Source: Chara braunii
Taxonomy: Eukaryota; Streptophyta; Charophyceae; Charales; Characeae
Direction of reading: 5' to 3'
DNA: 49,267 nt
Assembly: GCA_003427395.1 (NCBI GenBank)
Contig: BFEA01000146.1
Location: 1,414,798 to 1,464,064, forward strand
Part shown: in pieces, positions 10,090 to 20,264 of the stretch
Layout of the letters: every line of letters starts with the position of its first letter
Numbering within the stretch: the first letter of the stretch is position 1
Notes under the pieces: generated by a model
Seen by the model: the letters and a program-made list of their open reading frames with translations, nothing else
What the model was told of the DNA's origin: nothing
Databases searched by the model: none
Position numbers and translations under genes: made by a program

Positions 10090-11328
10090 ATAAAAATCAG
10101 AAATAGTCTTTGACTTTTCAAAGTCCAATTTCGTCTAACTTTCTGAATTAGCAAAAATTTGGGCAGCACTCCCTTTAGAAAAGGAGACTTTCCAGATTTT
10201 TACTTAGCCATATATAAACTTTAGACAAGTTGAACTTTGAGAAGTTAAAATTTGACCAACTAGTTGGATTTGCAGAAATTTCGATAGCGCTTCCCGTAGG
10301 GGAAGTAACTTACCAAGATTTATACAAAGCCAAGTATAACAAAAGATCTCGGAAAATGCGATAATTGTTCTAAGTAAAAAAAACTCCCAGAAAATGCAGA
10401 AATTGAGCTAACTCCTATCGCTCTAGNACGTGGCGAGCCTCTCAAGCAACTACCTATCAACCTGAAACTCAAACCAAGTAGTAACCTCACTTAGTCACAT
10501 GGAGGCAAAACCACAAAGGTAAGTATTCTCGCCACCCCAAGTCAATTTAGCAAACAATAGTTCATAGTCTTTCAATTATTTAACCCTTTACTCTCGGCTT
10601 ACATAGGACATTGGGATTGGTCATTCATCTTAGAAACAATGTCAGCCCTCTGCCTTAATTATACACGAACAGGCTGCACAACTACTTTTCTCTTCATTGG
10701 GGCATATGACTAAGCCATTCATCTTAGAAACCATGCTTAGTCGCCCTGAACTGTTTAAGTAGCGAAATTATATATACTTCTCTGAACTTAATCTTCAAGA
10801 ATGAGCGTAGGACTGAGCAATTCATCTTAGAAACAATACTTAGTCGACCCAAGTTACCTTCATTTATAACTCTTGATTATACTCTCTTCGCTTGCGATAA
10901 GGCTATAGTCAGGCCATTCATCTTAGAAACAATGCCTGACAAGCCTTGTTCGTATATAAGCATATATATATATATATATATATATATCACAATATAGAAA
11001 ATCATATTCCTTGGTTCTCCTTATAGTCCTGAGGCCTCAGACTTAGACCATTCATCTTAGAAACAATGTCTAATCGTCTGGCCTGAGCCTCCCCCAGAAT
11101 AAAACAATCAAACGAGTTGAGCCATTTATCTTAGAAACAATGCTCAACCCTTTTTTCTCAGCACATAAAAAAAAGCAGAGTACCCTTGGTCTGACCCAAA
11201 GACTGTTCAGAAACCACCCAAGTAAACAGCGGTCAGACCATTCATCTTAGAAACAATGCCTGGCACAATTAAAGAAACACAACAACCAAGCCATTCATCT
11301 TAGTAACAATGCTTGGTCCTTCAGAAAA
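10090..11328 (-). repeat. Right arm of the inverted duplication, with hairpin array
   Basis: This is the inverse of 2428-3730. It carries array units such as ACCAAG/CTTGGT (11285-11317), GTTGAG/CTCAAC (11116-11148), TTAGA/TCTAA (about 11042-11073) and GACTAAG/CTTAGTC near 10708-10743. The unit near 11230-11265 joins the left flank of one left-arm unit to the right flank of the next, so roughly 80 bp are missing. An AT dinucleotide run at about 10962-10988 is longer than in the left arm. The arm abuts the RNase H frame of element C. Confidence 0.8.
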
Positions 11329-12146
11329 TCGTCAACGAAGGGTGCCTCCTCAAGAGATTCATCATCTATTGATCCCCATTCTACGTGGCTCAGCCCATCA
11401 GCTCGATTCTTTTCAGTAGGTACCTTGTCTAATACAAAATCATACGTCCATATGTAAGCTATCCACCTACTGACTGTAGCATCTACTTGCTGATGCCTCT
11501 TAACAACTCTGATTACCGCTGTGAAATCCGTTCTTAGAATGAATCTCCTCCCCATAACATAATGTACTCCTCCTAATGCTATTGGGCCGCCGTCGGCTTC
11601 AATGAGGAATGACCTCTCCCTTTCAGTATCGAAGTAGGGTACTCCTCGTACGACCCCGCCATCTCTTAACTTATCTTGAAGTACCTGCGCAACCTTCTCT
11701 CTTTGGTCAGACCACTCTAATCTAGCTCCTTGTCGCACCATTTCTCTAAGGGGTTCGGCTATCTTGGCGAACCCTGGGATGAAGATCTGCCAGAAGCTGC
11801 AGACCCCTAGGAAGCTCCTTACTTTCTCAACCGTTTTTAGAGGCATCGGCCAGTTCAAGAGGTTATCCACCTTCTTAGGATCAGGACTTCTTCCTTCCAA
11901 GAAACACCTAAAACCCAAGATCGTTACCTGCCTTTGGAATAATAGTGATTTCGTCCCGCTGGCTGTTAGGTTGTACTTAGCCAGCCTTTCTAGTATTTTG
12001 GTTACTATCTGCGCATGTTCCCATACGAACTGCCTGACTCGTGCATCCACTAAAGTCTCATCTTTTTCCTTTGGTCCTTTAACTGGATTGTCGTCAATGT
12101 ATGGAAACGTAACCTCTGGGCATATGTCCTCCATGACCTTCAACAT
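11295..12146 (-). pseudogene. Element C reverse transcriptase (C-terminal half) and RNase H
   Basis: This is the polymerase of a Ty3/gypsy-like element, which copies its RNA into DNA. The FPYIDDNPVKG segment carries the YIDD catalytic box. RT thumb and connection follow (LGFRCFLEGRSPDPKKVDNLLNW is typical, then VRSFLGVCSFWQIFIPGFAKIAEPL). An RNase H begins at FLIEADGGPIALG and ends with the family's DKVPTEKNRADGLSHVEWG tail. After that the frame runs a few codons and stops inside the hairpin array. No integrase follows. The upstream RT half is in pieces, so the gene is dead. Confidence 0.9.
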
Positions 12147-12434
12147 ATCTCACTGAACGACCGCGACTTCATTCGTCCACCCTTGAGGCACCACACACAT
12201 TTGTATGAGGCCTCTAGGTGTATGCATGGCGGTCATAGGTCGACTAGTAGGATCTATCGGGAACTGGTCATAGCCAGAGTACAAGTCTATTAGGGATTAG
12301 ATGCTCCTTCCGGCAAAAGACTCAGACAATAGATCCGCATTGGGTAAGCTACCCGCATCGCGAACCATTACAGAATTCAACTTTTGCGAGTTCTGTATCC
12401 AGCGTAGGCCACCACCTGGCTTCCAAAAGCAAAA
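12147..12434 (-). pseudogene. Element C RT palm, with in-frame stops
   Basis: This minus-strand reading continues RT between the flanking pieces. It contains a SLIDLYSGYDQFPID stretch (RT motif A, catalytic Asp) and a following TPRGLIQMCVVPQGW segment (motif B region). Stop codons interrupt near 12300, 12435 and 12153. Confidence 0.7.
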
Positions 12435-12839
12435 CTAATGATTGGCGTAAGCTCCATCAGCTGGTTCCACAACGTTGGATGCGATCTTCTGGTTTATGTA
12501 CTCCATTACCTCTTTTTCTTCCTTTTGGGCATATCTCGTGGGTCTGTCATTCCAAGGCGTGTGAGGAACGGTCCAGATCTTGACCATCTTGATCATGTCA
12601 ACGTCCAGTCGTCCCCTCTCCTCATCATTAAAGGAAAAGGCACCACTGTACTTCTGACATAATTCATATATGAAATCCTTCTCAGCCGGCAGAAGGAAGT
12701 CATCGACTACTACCTTTATTATCTTGAACCTCTCTGGAGTAATTCTTCCTCCTTTTAATGCAGCCTCTCTTAATCTTTTAATTATCTTTCTCTCCTTCTC
12801 TAATGCCTCATTGTAATCTTTCTCTATCAGAACGACCAC
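12435..12839 (-). pseudogene. Element C RT N-terminal region
   Basis: A 134-residue piece with the Ty3/gypsy run-in to RT: YSGAFSFNDEERGRLD, then VPHTPWNDRPTRYAQKEEKEVMEYINQKIASNVVEPA. This matches the usual 'fingers' region, in which an extended strand precedes a helix and the E-P-S/A turn. It is terminated by a stop just before the palm. Confidence 0.75.
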
Positions 12840-13087
12840 CGGATTCTTCTTAACGCCTTTGTGCTTATGCTTTTTCCTGGTGGCTATTTTCCTAAAAAAG
12901 GACCAGTCGCAGAGAAGGTGAGCTGCATCGTCCCAGCTTTGGCTGCTCTCATAGCATCCTTGAATCCTTTCATCTCTCTCTTATCGCCCAACTCATTTTC
13001 TTTATCCAGAAGCTTGAGCATCTTACCGATATCATTTATTCTAATCGTTGTCTTTTCATCTATTATTCCACTTTCTTTCAGTTTTGT

Positions 13088-13590
13088 TCATACTTCCTCA
13101 ATCAATTTGTCAGATTCTCCATGCTTAAGAAAGTTAACATGTCGCTGATGACGATGATGATGCCTATCACTTATCACAAAAGCCTGTTCTTGACCATTGT
13201 TAGGATCCTGGAGAGAAAGCCAGACTGCCCCATCATGGCCAAAGAACGCACAAGCCTCCATTTTATGTAGGAAAGGACCTCCGAGAATACACTCATGATC
13301 CAAGTTGGGGACCACAAAACAGAGGATCTCGGCCTGTAAAGTTCCAATCCGATTATGCAAATCATCAATGAAACATTCTAAAGGCAGAAATCCAGCTATG
13401 TTGGAAAGCTGATGATTGACCTCCTGTCTATCCCGAGCCCACATGATCTCATTGTGGTCGAGGATATAAGCACCATCTCGGCTCCAGAGTCCACTAAAGC
13501 TCTGACTTTCACGTCATTTACAGAGATATTCAAATATCCGCATGACATGTTGCCAAACCTCATCTTGGTACCAGGCGGGGCTCTTTCCAC
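13088..13590 (-). pseudogene. Element C aspartic protease, frameshifted
   Basis: The protease cuts the Gag-Pol polyprotein. The 13396-13590 piece has VKVRALVDSGAEMVLISS, the retropepsin active site (DSGA), preceded by the expected strand. The overlapping frame at 13088-13444 holds the downstream half, with CFVVPNLDHECILGGPFLHK resembling the second-half ILG motif. A frameshift separates them. Confidence 0.75.
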
Positions 13591-13620
13591 ATGCTGAGGG
13601 AAGAGTCTTAGACTATTAAT

Positions 13621-14207
13621 TTATACCTTCCGCCTTTCAACCATCTTCTTAAGTTCTTCCCTAAACTTAGGTACCAAAGCTACAGCTTCTTTCCAGGATA
13701 GGGTGATCTCGGTTTTCTCGAGTAATTTCTTCACTACTTCATCTATCGAGATCCGTTCCTCGGTTTCGGATCTCAAGACCACCCTTCTCTTCTTCCCGGC
13801 AACTTCCTTTCCTTTCCCTTCCTTCACTAGGTCCTTGGTCCCATTTATCAGCCAATCTAGCTCTCCCTGAGCCTTGTCTCGCTTTTTCTCTTCGACCTCT
13901 TTTTGGCTGATATGAGATACATTCAGGCTTGACTTCCAAGATTGTCATCTCGAGCCACTATCCCTGGAGGTAGCATACCATCAAAGGTGATAGCATTAAC
14001 TCTAGCCTTCTTCTTTTTATCCTTATTGGCCCTAGCCTGTTCTAGGACAACTGCTCGCATCCCTCCTTTGACTCAAAAATCTATCTTGTTCCAATTGGCA
14101 TCACAGACGTGCCCATTGACATTCTTCTTGACAATCCCTTCTTCGAGTTCCTTCTTTAGTAAAGGGCACCGAGTTATAGTATGACCTTCCTCGTCACAAT
14201 AATAACA
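13621..14207 (-). pseudogene. Element C nucleocapsid knuckle and protease linker
   Basis: Downstream of gag, across two stops in the gag frame, comes CYYCDEEGHTITRC at 14166-14207, an exact CCHC zinc knuckle. A charged Lys/Arg/Glu-rich linker follows (13621-13827), then the protease. The order gag, NC, PR is normal for Ty3/gypsy. Stops and a frame change show it is inactive. Confidence 0.75.
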
Positions 14208-14291
14208 TCGGAAGGGGTCATCTCTCCTTTGTCAATCTCGGCTATTATTATCTTTCTTCCAATCCCGGTCACGCTTCTTCTTTTGTCTCTC

Positions 14292-15218
14292 TTATCTCCT
14301 TCGCCTAGCATCATCATCATCACTATTCTCACTCTCTTCCTTTTGCTTCTCCTTCTTTCTTTCTACCTTACCTTCTTCGGCTCCAACAAGTGTTTGAGTT
14401 ACTGGGGCAGGAAGGGTTAACTTTTCGAAGCTACCAAGCTTAACAAGAAGACCAAGGATCTCTTCAGCCTTCAAGTTTCCTCCCTTAGCTGCCTCAACAT
14501 TTCCTTCTCTTGCACTAGTGATTGCTTTCATCTGTTCCAGAGACCACTTCCGGTTTGACACCGAAGGTAGTTCACGGACCATCTCAACCACTTCATCCCA
14601 CTTCAGAGGATAATGAGCAGCGCGGCTTACCACACTCTTTCTTTCATCCTCTGCAAAATTAGTCAGCAGGACATGACACTTCTGGGCCTCATCTAGGAAA
14701 GGTACTCTTCGCGCAACCCGCTCAAAATCCTCTAAGAATTGATCAAGGGTTGCATATTTAGAGCGTCGCACTTTCAACAAATTTTGCATAGTTGTTGGAA
14801 CGTCATACTTCGCGTATTCTTCCAGCATCTTTTGTCTAACCTCGACCCATGTTGTCAGTCTTTGTGTCGTATTTGTCACCGACACCCTCATCTTAGGCTC
14901 AACATAGGCTAACAGAGCTTTCAACTTTTGTTTGTCCGACCATCCGTGGCTCATATCGAAGACATCATAGTCTTCCAGGAACTCCCTAACCTTGGTTCCA
15001 TCAAAGCCGGGTATGTTCTCTGGAGGTACCTTAGCTCTTGGAAGGCCTAGACGAACATTCATAGTGTCCATCCCGGTCTTCATGGCCTGTATCTTTTTCA
15101 ACATTTCTTGTAGAACAGTGGTAGTGGTCACTTCTCCGTCACCTACAGGGGAACTAGCAAGGTTCTGCCTTGCGTCCGGTCCCCTGACTATCTTGTCTGA
15201 TTTATTGGTTAAACTCAT
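14292..15218 (-). pseudogene. Element C gag (capsid)
   Basis: A 308-residue open frame from an ATG at 15218. After a Ser/Asp-rich start and a helical stretch (LQEMLKKIQAMKTGMDTM) comes PPENIPGFDGTKVREFLEDYD, then a retrotransposon Gag capsid region with TWVEVRQKMLEEYAKYD and LDQFLEDFERVARRVPFLDE. The C-terminus is Lys/Glu/Asp-rich and ends at a stop just before the zinc knuckle. It assembles virus-like particles in related elements. It is the best-preserved gene of element C. Confidence 0.85.
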
Positions 15219-15249
15219 ATTTCTTGCCGAACCTTTTCTCTCTTATGAT

Positions 15250-15639
15250 TGCGTTTAGAATTGGTTCCCAGTTTCTGTCGTCGGTAAAACTTTCCAGCAA
15301 AATCGGTTCGAGAATCCTGTCAAACACAATCGGTGCTATGTTGCTAATTACTCTTGCTCCTTTTCTTTCTAACTCTCTCTTTTCTTGATCAACTGTATTA
15401 CTAATCCAACTTCGAAAAGATTCACAATCTGTCCCTCATTCTCTTAATGAGGGAACATAGGGTCGAATATCGTACTCACCGGTGTCAAGGAACTTCACCA
15501 CAAGGATATATGCCTTCCCAGGTGCGTGTTTCTCCTCCAGGGATATACAACGTTCTATCTTGTACGGGAAAGCTTCTGCGCTGGTAAAAGGAACTAGGGC
15601 GTCTAGTGCTGCCGTGACTGCCAGACAGTAACCAGACAT
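15250..15639 (-). pseudogene. Leader domain copy 6 (next to gag of element C)
   Basis: This is a member of a repeated domain family. The N-terminal half (15436-15639) reads AEAFPYKIERCISLEE...AYILVVKFLDTGEYDIRPYVP. Beyond a stop, the frame continues with a Glu/Arg-rich helix and then ILLESFTDDRNWEPILNAII, the family's C-terminal signature. The copy ends about 30 bp before the gag ATG. Function is unknown; it has no catalytic motif I can identify. Confidence 0.6.
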
Positions 15640-15689
15640 TGCCTAGTCCCTAGCGACCCCCATGATCCGTCTAATCCTATCCAGTGCCT

Positions 15690-16192
15690 AAATCGTCAAT
15701 GTTGACACTAGTCCACTTCCTATCTCTCAAAACGGCATTAAGAACAAACTCCCAGTCCTTACCATTGACGAAGCTATCTGGAATAAGAGGACTTGGAAAA
15801 CCCTCGTGCTCAGTAGGCTCCACACTCTAAGTAACTTTCTTACCTTCCTTCTTGAGTTCGTCTCTGTATTTACAGACGTGACTAAGTGCTCACTCGTGAC
15901 ACCCGATATGCCGCCGACAAATCTTCCTAGTCACTGGAGTGTATATACGCATGTCATATTCATTGGTCTCTAGGAAACGAGTTACTAACACATACACTTT
16001 TTCTTCTGCCTCAGGTATGGTTAAGACAGTGTATCTCTCAATCTTAAATGGGAACGCCCCTCCTACCGTGAAGGGTTCCAAATCCCTGAGTAAGTGTGAA
16101 ATGACCGAAGAATTAATATCTGGTAACACCCTTCCTTCAGCCTCCTCCCAAATATGCCTACTTCCTAGGAAACCAGCATTCTCCTCAGCCAT
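15690..16192 (-). pseudogene. Leader domain copy 5 of element C
   Basis: The N-terminal half is open for 100 residues and holds VGGAFPFKIERYTVL...VYVLVTRFLETNEYDMRIYTP. After a stop it resumes with HVCKYRDELKKEGKKVT and FPSPLIPDSFVNGKDWEFVLNAVLRD. It has the same order as copies 1, 2 and 6: strand-rich half, helix, then FPSP..P.SF..G.(D/N)W..(I/V)LNA..R. The extra N-terminal ~30 residues are unique to this copy. Confidence 0.6.
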
Positions 16193-16349
16193 AACAGGCT
16201 CCTTTTCATTGTCAGGTGAGGGAAAATTCAGGAGAAGCCTCGTCTTGAACTTCGAATCGCCGAACGAAGGTATCGGAAAACAGAATCTTCGGTCGCATGA
16301 CTAAGTCATTCTTTCTTGCCTTACCAACTGCGGCAATAACTTCTAGAAG

Positions 16350-16620
16350 AGACACTCAGTCTCTCCTGTCAGTGAAGCTATCCGTAGTCAGAAAACAGGG
16401 GAGCCTTTCAAATTGCATGACTCGTTTCCCCCAAGTCACTTTCTCATCCAAACTTCGAAGTAGCTCCCTAACCGTCGAGAGATGAATGTACACTTTCCTC
16501 AGACACTCTAAATAACCTTCTTCCTCTTTTATTCCTTCTTGAGCATAAACCCTCATGTCAAGCTCGTTAGTCTTGAGAAATCTGACCACTGGAACATAGT
16601 AATACTAAACGCCCTTCTTT
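16350..16620 (-). pseudogene. Leader domain copy 4 of element C
   Basis: A shorter copy with VRFLKTNELDMRVYAQEG, a helix with LRSLDEKVTWGKRVMQFERLP and a final DSFTDRRD. Upstream of 16590 the match to the strand-rich half (FEILRY) is broken by stops. It is clearly in the same family as copies 2 and 5. Confidence 0.5.
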
Positions 16621-17069
16621 ACAGACGTCGTATCTCAATATCTCGAATGGGCTATCAGTCTCAGTTACTTTATCTAACCATCCTCTACCAATGGTCACAG
16701 TCGCAATTGACGTAGAGTTTTCACACTCCAATATCATTGCCTCGGGCTGCTTCTGGCACCTCTAAACAGACTGTCCGCACGATGCTGTCTAGATAGGATG
16801 GTCTCATCTCTAGCATGTAACATCACTCTCCTGCCATCCTAACTCTTGCAATCCAGCAAATGCCTAATCTTAGTCTGATCCGTACTTGCTCTAAAAACAG
16901 CCTCCCGCATAAGCTCAAGGTAATGCTCTACCATGCCAATCTCATCGCGCCTACCTAGCTTAGTGTCGCATCCTCTCACGGCCCCGATGACAGTTGCTCG
17001 TTGCTCATCTAGATAGACCTCGAAGCAGAAGTTCTCTCCGTCATCAGGAATGTAAGCATCTCTTGACAT
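16620..17069 (-). pseudogene. Possible divergent leader domain copy 3 of element C
   Basis: An open piece (16839-17069) starting MSRDAYIPDDGENFCFEVYL and containing IGMVEHYLELMREAVFRAST. It has about the spacing of a family member, but the diagnostic RFL.T.EYD and SF..GKDW motifs are not evident. It could be a diverged copy or an unrelated insert. Confidence 0.35.
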
Positions 17070-17072
17070 GGC

Positions 17073-17468
17073 TCACCACACTCGGTCCCTAAGTACCGCG
17101 TTGAGAATTGGTCCCCAGTCCTTCCCGTCGCAGAAGCTAGCGGGCACAGGTGGACTTGGGAATCTCTCAAACTCTCTAGGCAGGACACTCCAAGTCACTT
17201 TCTTCCCTCGTTGTCTCATTAACAACCTTTCATCCAAAACATACTCAGCAGCAGCTATCCAACATTCCTCGTAATCGATCCCTCTCCTTGTCTCAGCACA
17301 TATGTATGGCCTCATATCATAGTCATCCGTATCAAGAAACCGAGCTACAAGGACGTACAAGATCACTGAGTCATGCTCAAAAGTCACACACCTCTCAATG
17401 ACGTACGTGAAGGCACCCCCAGCCGTGATCCTTGTCAGCGCCTCTATCGCTTTCGTTATTGCTGACAT
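17073..17468 (-). CDS. Leader domain copy 2 of element C (most complete)
   Basis: The best-kept copy, open for 131 residues. Order: ITAGGAFTYVIERCVTF, a strand pair with VILYVLVARFLDTDDYDMRPYI, a helix (EECWIAAAEYVLDERLLMRQRGKKVTW is the region), LPREFERFPSPPVPASF and CDGKDWGPILNAVLRDRVW. It shows the family consensus unbroken. No signal peptide, membrane helix or zinc ligand set is visible. It lies between primer site and gag on the same strand. Whether it is translated separately or was part of one long polyprotein is unclear. Confidence 0.6.
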   Translation of the reverse strand: MSAITKAIEALTRITAGGAFTYVIERCVTFEHDSVILYVLVARFLDTDDYDMRPYICAETRRGIDYEECWIAAAEYVLDERLLMRQRGKKVTWSVLPREFERFPSPPVPASFCDGKDWGPILNAVLRDRVW

Positions 17469-17479
17469 TGACTACCTAC

Positions 17480-17874
17480 CAGGTTTGCCTCCTCAGTGCT
17501 GCATTGATGATTGGCTGCCAGTTCCTACCGTCGCAGAATCCTTTGGGTACTGGCGGGGTAGAAATCCTCTCATAAATCATAGGCAGTAGGTTCCAACTCG
17601 CTTCTATCCCTTGCTGTCTCAACTGATCCCTCTCGATTTTGACACACTCCACTATGACATCCTAGTTGGTAAAGAAACTAGGTTCCTGATCAACTCCCTC
17701 TAGGATGTAGGGTCGAATATCATACTCATCAGTGTCAAGGAATCTAGAGACAAACACATGCACAGTCGTTGTATTTTTCACACAAGTAATGCATTTAACA
17801 AACATATAAGGGAAGACACCACCGAAGGTGACACGAGCTAGGGCTTCTAGGACATTATACTCTTCAGTCATCAT
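17480..17874 (-). pseudogene. Leader domain copy 1 of element C
   Basis: The first copy after the primer site. MTEEYNVLEALARVTFGGVF begins it, HVFVSRFLDTDEYDIRPYI follows, a stop falls after EPSFFTN, and the reading resumes with ERDQLRQQGIEASWNLLP and PPVPKGFCDGRNWQPIINAALRR. It agrees motif for motif with copy 2. Confidence 0.6.
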
Positions 17875-18110
17875 CTGGTTTCTGACTTATGGATATCTCA
17901 AGCGAAGGGTCCAGAAAACAAATTTCAAACCCTTGCTTGCAGGTCTGAATCACTTCAGATAGACTTCTGCAAGAGGCCCCTCCTCTCCGGGCTCCTCTAG
18001 CCGAAAGTCTTTCTGACCTGAGCCAGACCTTGCACGAAATATACTAAACTGCTGCCTAGTCACAGAATATTGTGACCAAGGTTCGCTCCCAGGAACTCAA
18101 GATTTTTGAG

Positions 18111-18128
18111 TCCCCGACAACGGCGCCA
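18111..18128 (-). promoter_or_regulatory. Primer binding site of element C (tRNA-Asp type)
   Basis: The minus strand reads TGGCGCCGTTGTCGGGGA, complementary to the plant tRNA-Asp 3' end with one mismatch. A TG at 18133, four bases away, is the likely LTR edge. With gag on the same strand at 15218, this makes the 15.2-18.1 kb stretch the leader of element C. Confidence 0.8.
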
Positions 18129-18132
18129 TCTT

Positions 18133-18480
18133 TGTCGCGCTCCCACTGCTTCAAGGGTCCGCTTAGATGTCCTTCCCCGGACCGAGCTCAGTGGGTTGGA
18201 GGACTGGCAGGCTGTCACGAAGGATTTTGATAGGTATAGAAAATAGAGGTGTATAAAGAGGCGGTCACACTTTGTCATACAGGCGAGTAGTCAGGGTTAT
18301 CCCTCCTGCCAGCGGCGACACGGCTTAGAGTCACACTTTGTCATACAGTCGAGTAGTCAGGGTTTATCGCCTGCACCTGACCCCGTATAAAGGATAGACC
18401 CAAGGTCACCGGAGTCCCTATCATTCAGGAGTCCTTCAAGCTGCCTTGAGTGTAACCTGTATAAAATAAGGAGGAAAATA
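18133..18480 (-). repeat. Probable 5' LTR fragment of element C
   Basis: It starts TGTCGCGCTCCC next to the primer site. It contains a 36-bp direct repeat, at 18265-18300 and 18328-18364, around CACACTTTGTCATACAG. The right boundary is uncertain because no second copy is present in the window. Confidence 0.45.
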
Positions 18481-18672
18481 ACATACATGCATCATAGAGC
18501 AATTGATACTATCAAAATGAGAAGACTAGAAACCAGACTCTGCAAGAGCATGACCAGAGAAATGAGACTGAAGAGTAGTACACAGTGTATGCAGGGAGCA
18601 GCCATCGTAGGGCAGCAGTCACTAATAAATAATAATGTCGTAATACATCATAGTGACTGAAAAGAGAGAACC

Positions 18673-19134
18673 TCAATCAATGATAATAAGTGGTACCCCC
18701 TCGTGAGTAAAACCTGTCGTCTGGGACTCCTTGTTATTGAGAACTCGCATGGCTATCGACTCTGGAACCACGTAGCTGATGTCGAGAGGCGCTGCTGGAT
18801 CAATCTTGCAGATGTAGGCCATGCATCTAGCCATCTCCTCGTCTGCGACGCTCCTTAGGTAAAGGACCTCCGCAAGAATGATATCGCCTGAAGCTCCAGT
18901 CAATATCTCAAAACGTCCTCTTCCACCAGAGTAAATGTAGGAAACCTCGAGAAAGCGATCTCCGTAAAGAGGCTTTCGATAAGCCTGCATAGCAAAGTCT
19001 GTCCCGACCAAATGACTATAGCCATCTCCGAGGTGTGGGACCGGTCCTTCCCCTCTTGGGGGACCAATAACTGTCTCAGACCTAGGGTCGTTTGACATGT
19101 AGGAGTCAATCACCCTCAAGAAGACACCGCGCAA
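18673..19134 (-). CDS. Unknown ORF, 153 residues
   Basis: An open minus-strand frame with strand-rich character (FLEVSYIYSGGRGRFEILTG) and a C-terminal PLDISYVVPESIAMRVL. No recognised domain. It lies just outside the element C LTR on the same strand as the leader domains and could be a leader gene of another element. The open start is near 19134, although ATGs inside are also possible. Confidence 0.35.
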   Translation of the reverse strand: MRGVFLRVIDSYMSNDPRSETVIGPPRGEGPVPHLGDGYSHLVGTDFAMQAYRKPLYGDRFLEVSYIYSGGRGRFEILTGASGDIILAEVLYLRSVADEEMARCMAYICKIDPAAPLDISYVVPESIAMRVLNNKESQTTGFTHEGVPLIIID

Positions 19135-19301
19135 GAAGATGTGCGATCCTCCTCAATGTCGCCCTCCGACGTTTCCGCTCACTGGTCTCCAACGCTCCTT
19201 TCGCTGTCCACAAACTCAGCCCCTGTGAGTGTCCCAGTCGAAATAATCGCCAAGATCAAGGTCACTCAAAGAGCAGGGCTCCAAATTCGACTCATCTGTC
19301 T

Positions 19302-19778
19302 CTAATTTTGGGACACATGTAGTGATTGAGACTCCGGTCTGGTTATCTCTCTCTGGATCCGGTCATCCTTCCGCCTCTTCTCCTTGCTACGGGGCTCACT
19401 AAGGAGCTTGGGGTTGCATCCGTCAAAATCGAAGAGCACACCCCCAGGAGCTGAAGGTACGCGAGGAAACACCACGTGCAGCCAGTTGTCCCTCCAATAG
19501 CTCTCCCTGCGAAATATGTAATCCGCAATCCTGTCGTATGTGGTTCCCTTCACTCCCGTCTCTGCCCCCTTCACCGAGTAGGTGATCACGAGCGTGTGTC
19601 TCGAAGTCGAGAACTCATTAGCCCTGACAGTGAAACTCTGATGTCCCACATGTCTATAGCAGAACCTCTCAATCAATCTACCCCACTTAGGGGTAGTCTC
19701 ACGACGTCGGGCCAGCTTGGATGGAATGCACGCTCTCACTGATGCAGATACTCCCTCCAAGACCTGGCCAGATAGCAA
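19302..19778 (-). CDS. Unknown ORF, possible distant relative of the leader domain
   Basis: A 158-residue open frame. The layout RLIERFCYRHVG...HTLVITYS, then YDRIADYIFRRESYWRDNW and FPRVPSAPGGVLFDFDG, loosely tracks the leader-domain order (IERC, strands, helix, FPSP..P.SF.DG). The likeness is too weak to be sure without an alignment. The C-terminal 35 residues are Lys/Arg/Glu-rich. Confidence 0.35.
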   Translation of the reverse strand: MLSGQVLEGVSASVRACIPSKLARRRETTPKWGRLIERFCYRHVGHQSFTVRANEFSTSRHTLVITYSVKGAETGVKGTTYDRIADYIFRRESYWRDNWLHVVFPRVPSAPGGVLFDFDGCNPKLLSEPRSKEKRRKDDRIQREITRPESQSLHVSQN

Positions 19779-20250
19779 TCAACAACTCAATATGGACGCC
19801 TGTCTGATTGGCTTGACCGACCTGCGACTCGAAATAGGACTTGCCTAAATGGGCCCGGCTGAACAACAACTCAATATAAAGCCCGCCTGAATAGGCCTGG
19901 CTGAACAGCAGCTATCAGAAGAAAGGGCCCACCTGAAGGGGCCTGGCTGAAAATTGCAACAATCTCGAGAAGTGGGCCCGCCTGAAGGAGCCCGGCTAAA
20001 TCAACAACTCAATCTCAAGTAGGCCCGCCTGAAGGGCCCGGCTGAACAGCAACTGATCAATAGAACATCTCATGCACAGGGACCAGTCGTAAATGCTGAA
20101 TGTACTGGGGATAGACTGAGCCAGATCATCTGTGCAGGGACTGAACTGCCAATGCTCCCCGTGCGAGGGAAAGAATCACGTGCATGAGGTGATGCTGATC
20201 AGCGAGGAAATAAATCAACGGGAGCGTGATGGCAAATCATCCCAGCTAGC
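19779..20250. repeat. Degenerate tandem repeats around GGGCCCGCCTGAA
   Basis: From about 19800 to 20060 a motif of the type GCCCGCCTGAA..GGCCYGGCTGAA recurs about five times, separated by AACAACTCAATA-like segments, at roughly 60-bp spacing. I see no gene. Confidence 0.45.
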
Positions 20251-20264
20251 AATCCTATGCTCGG

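Noticed and set aside
10090-11328. Right arm as the 3' LTR of element C
   Set aside because: No match to the sequence beside the C primer site at 18133-18480 and no TG...CA ends.
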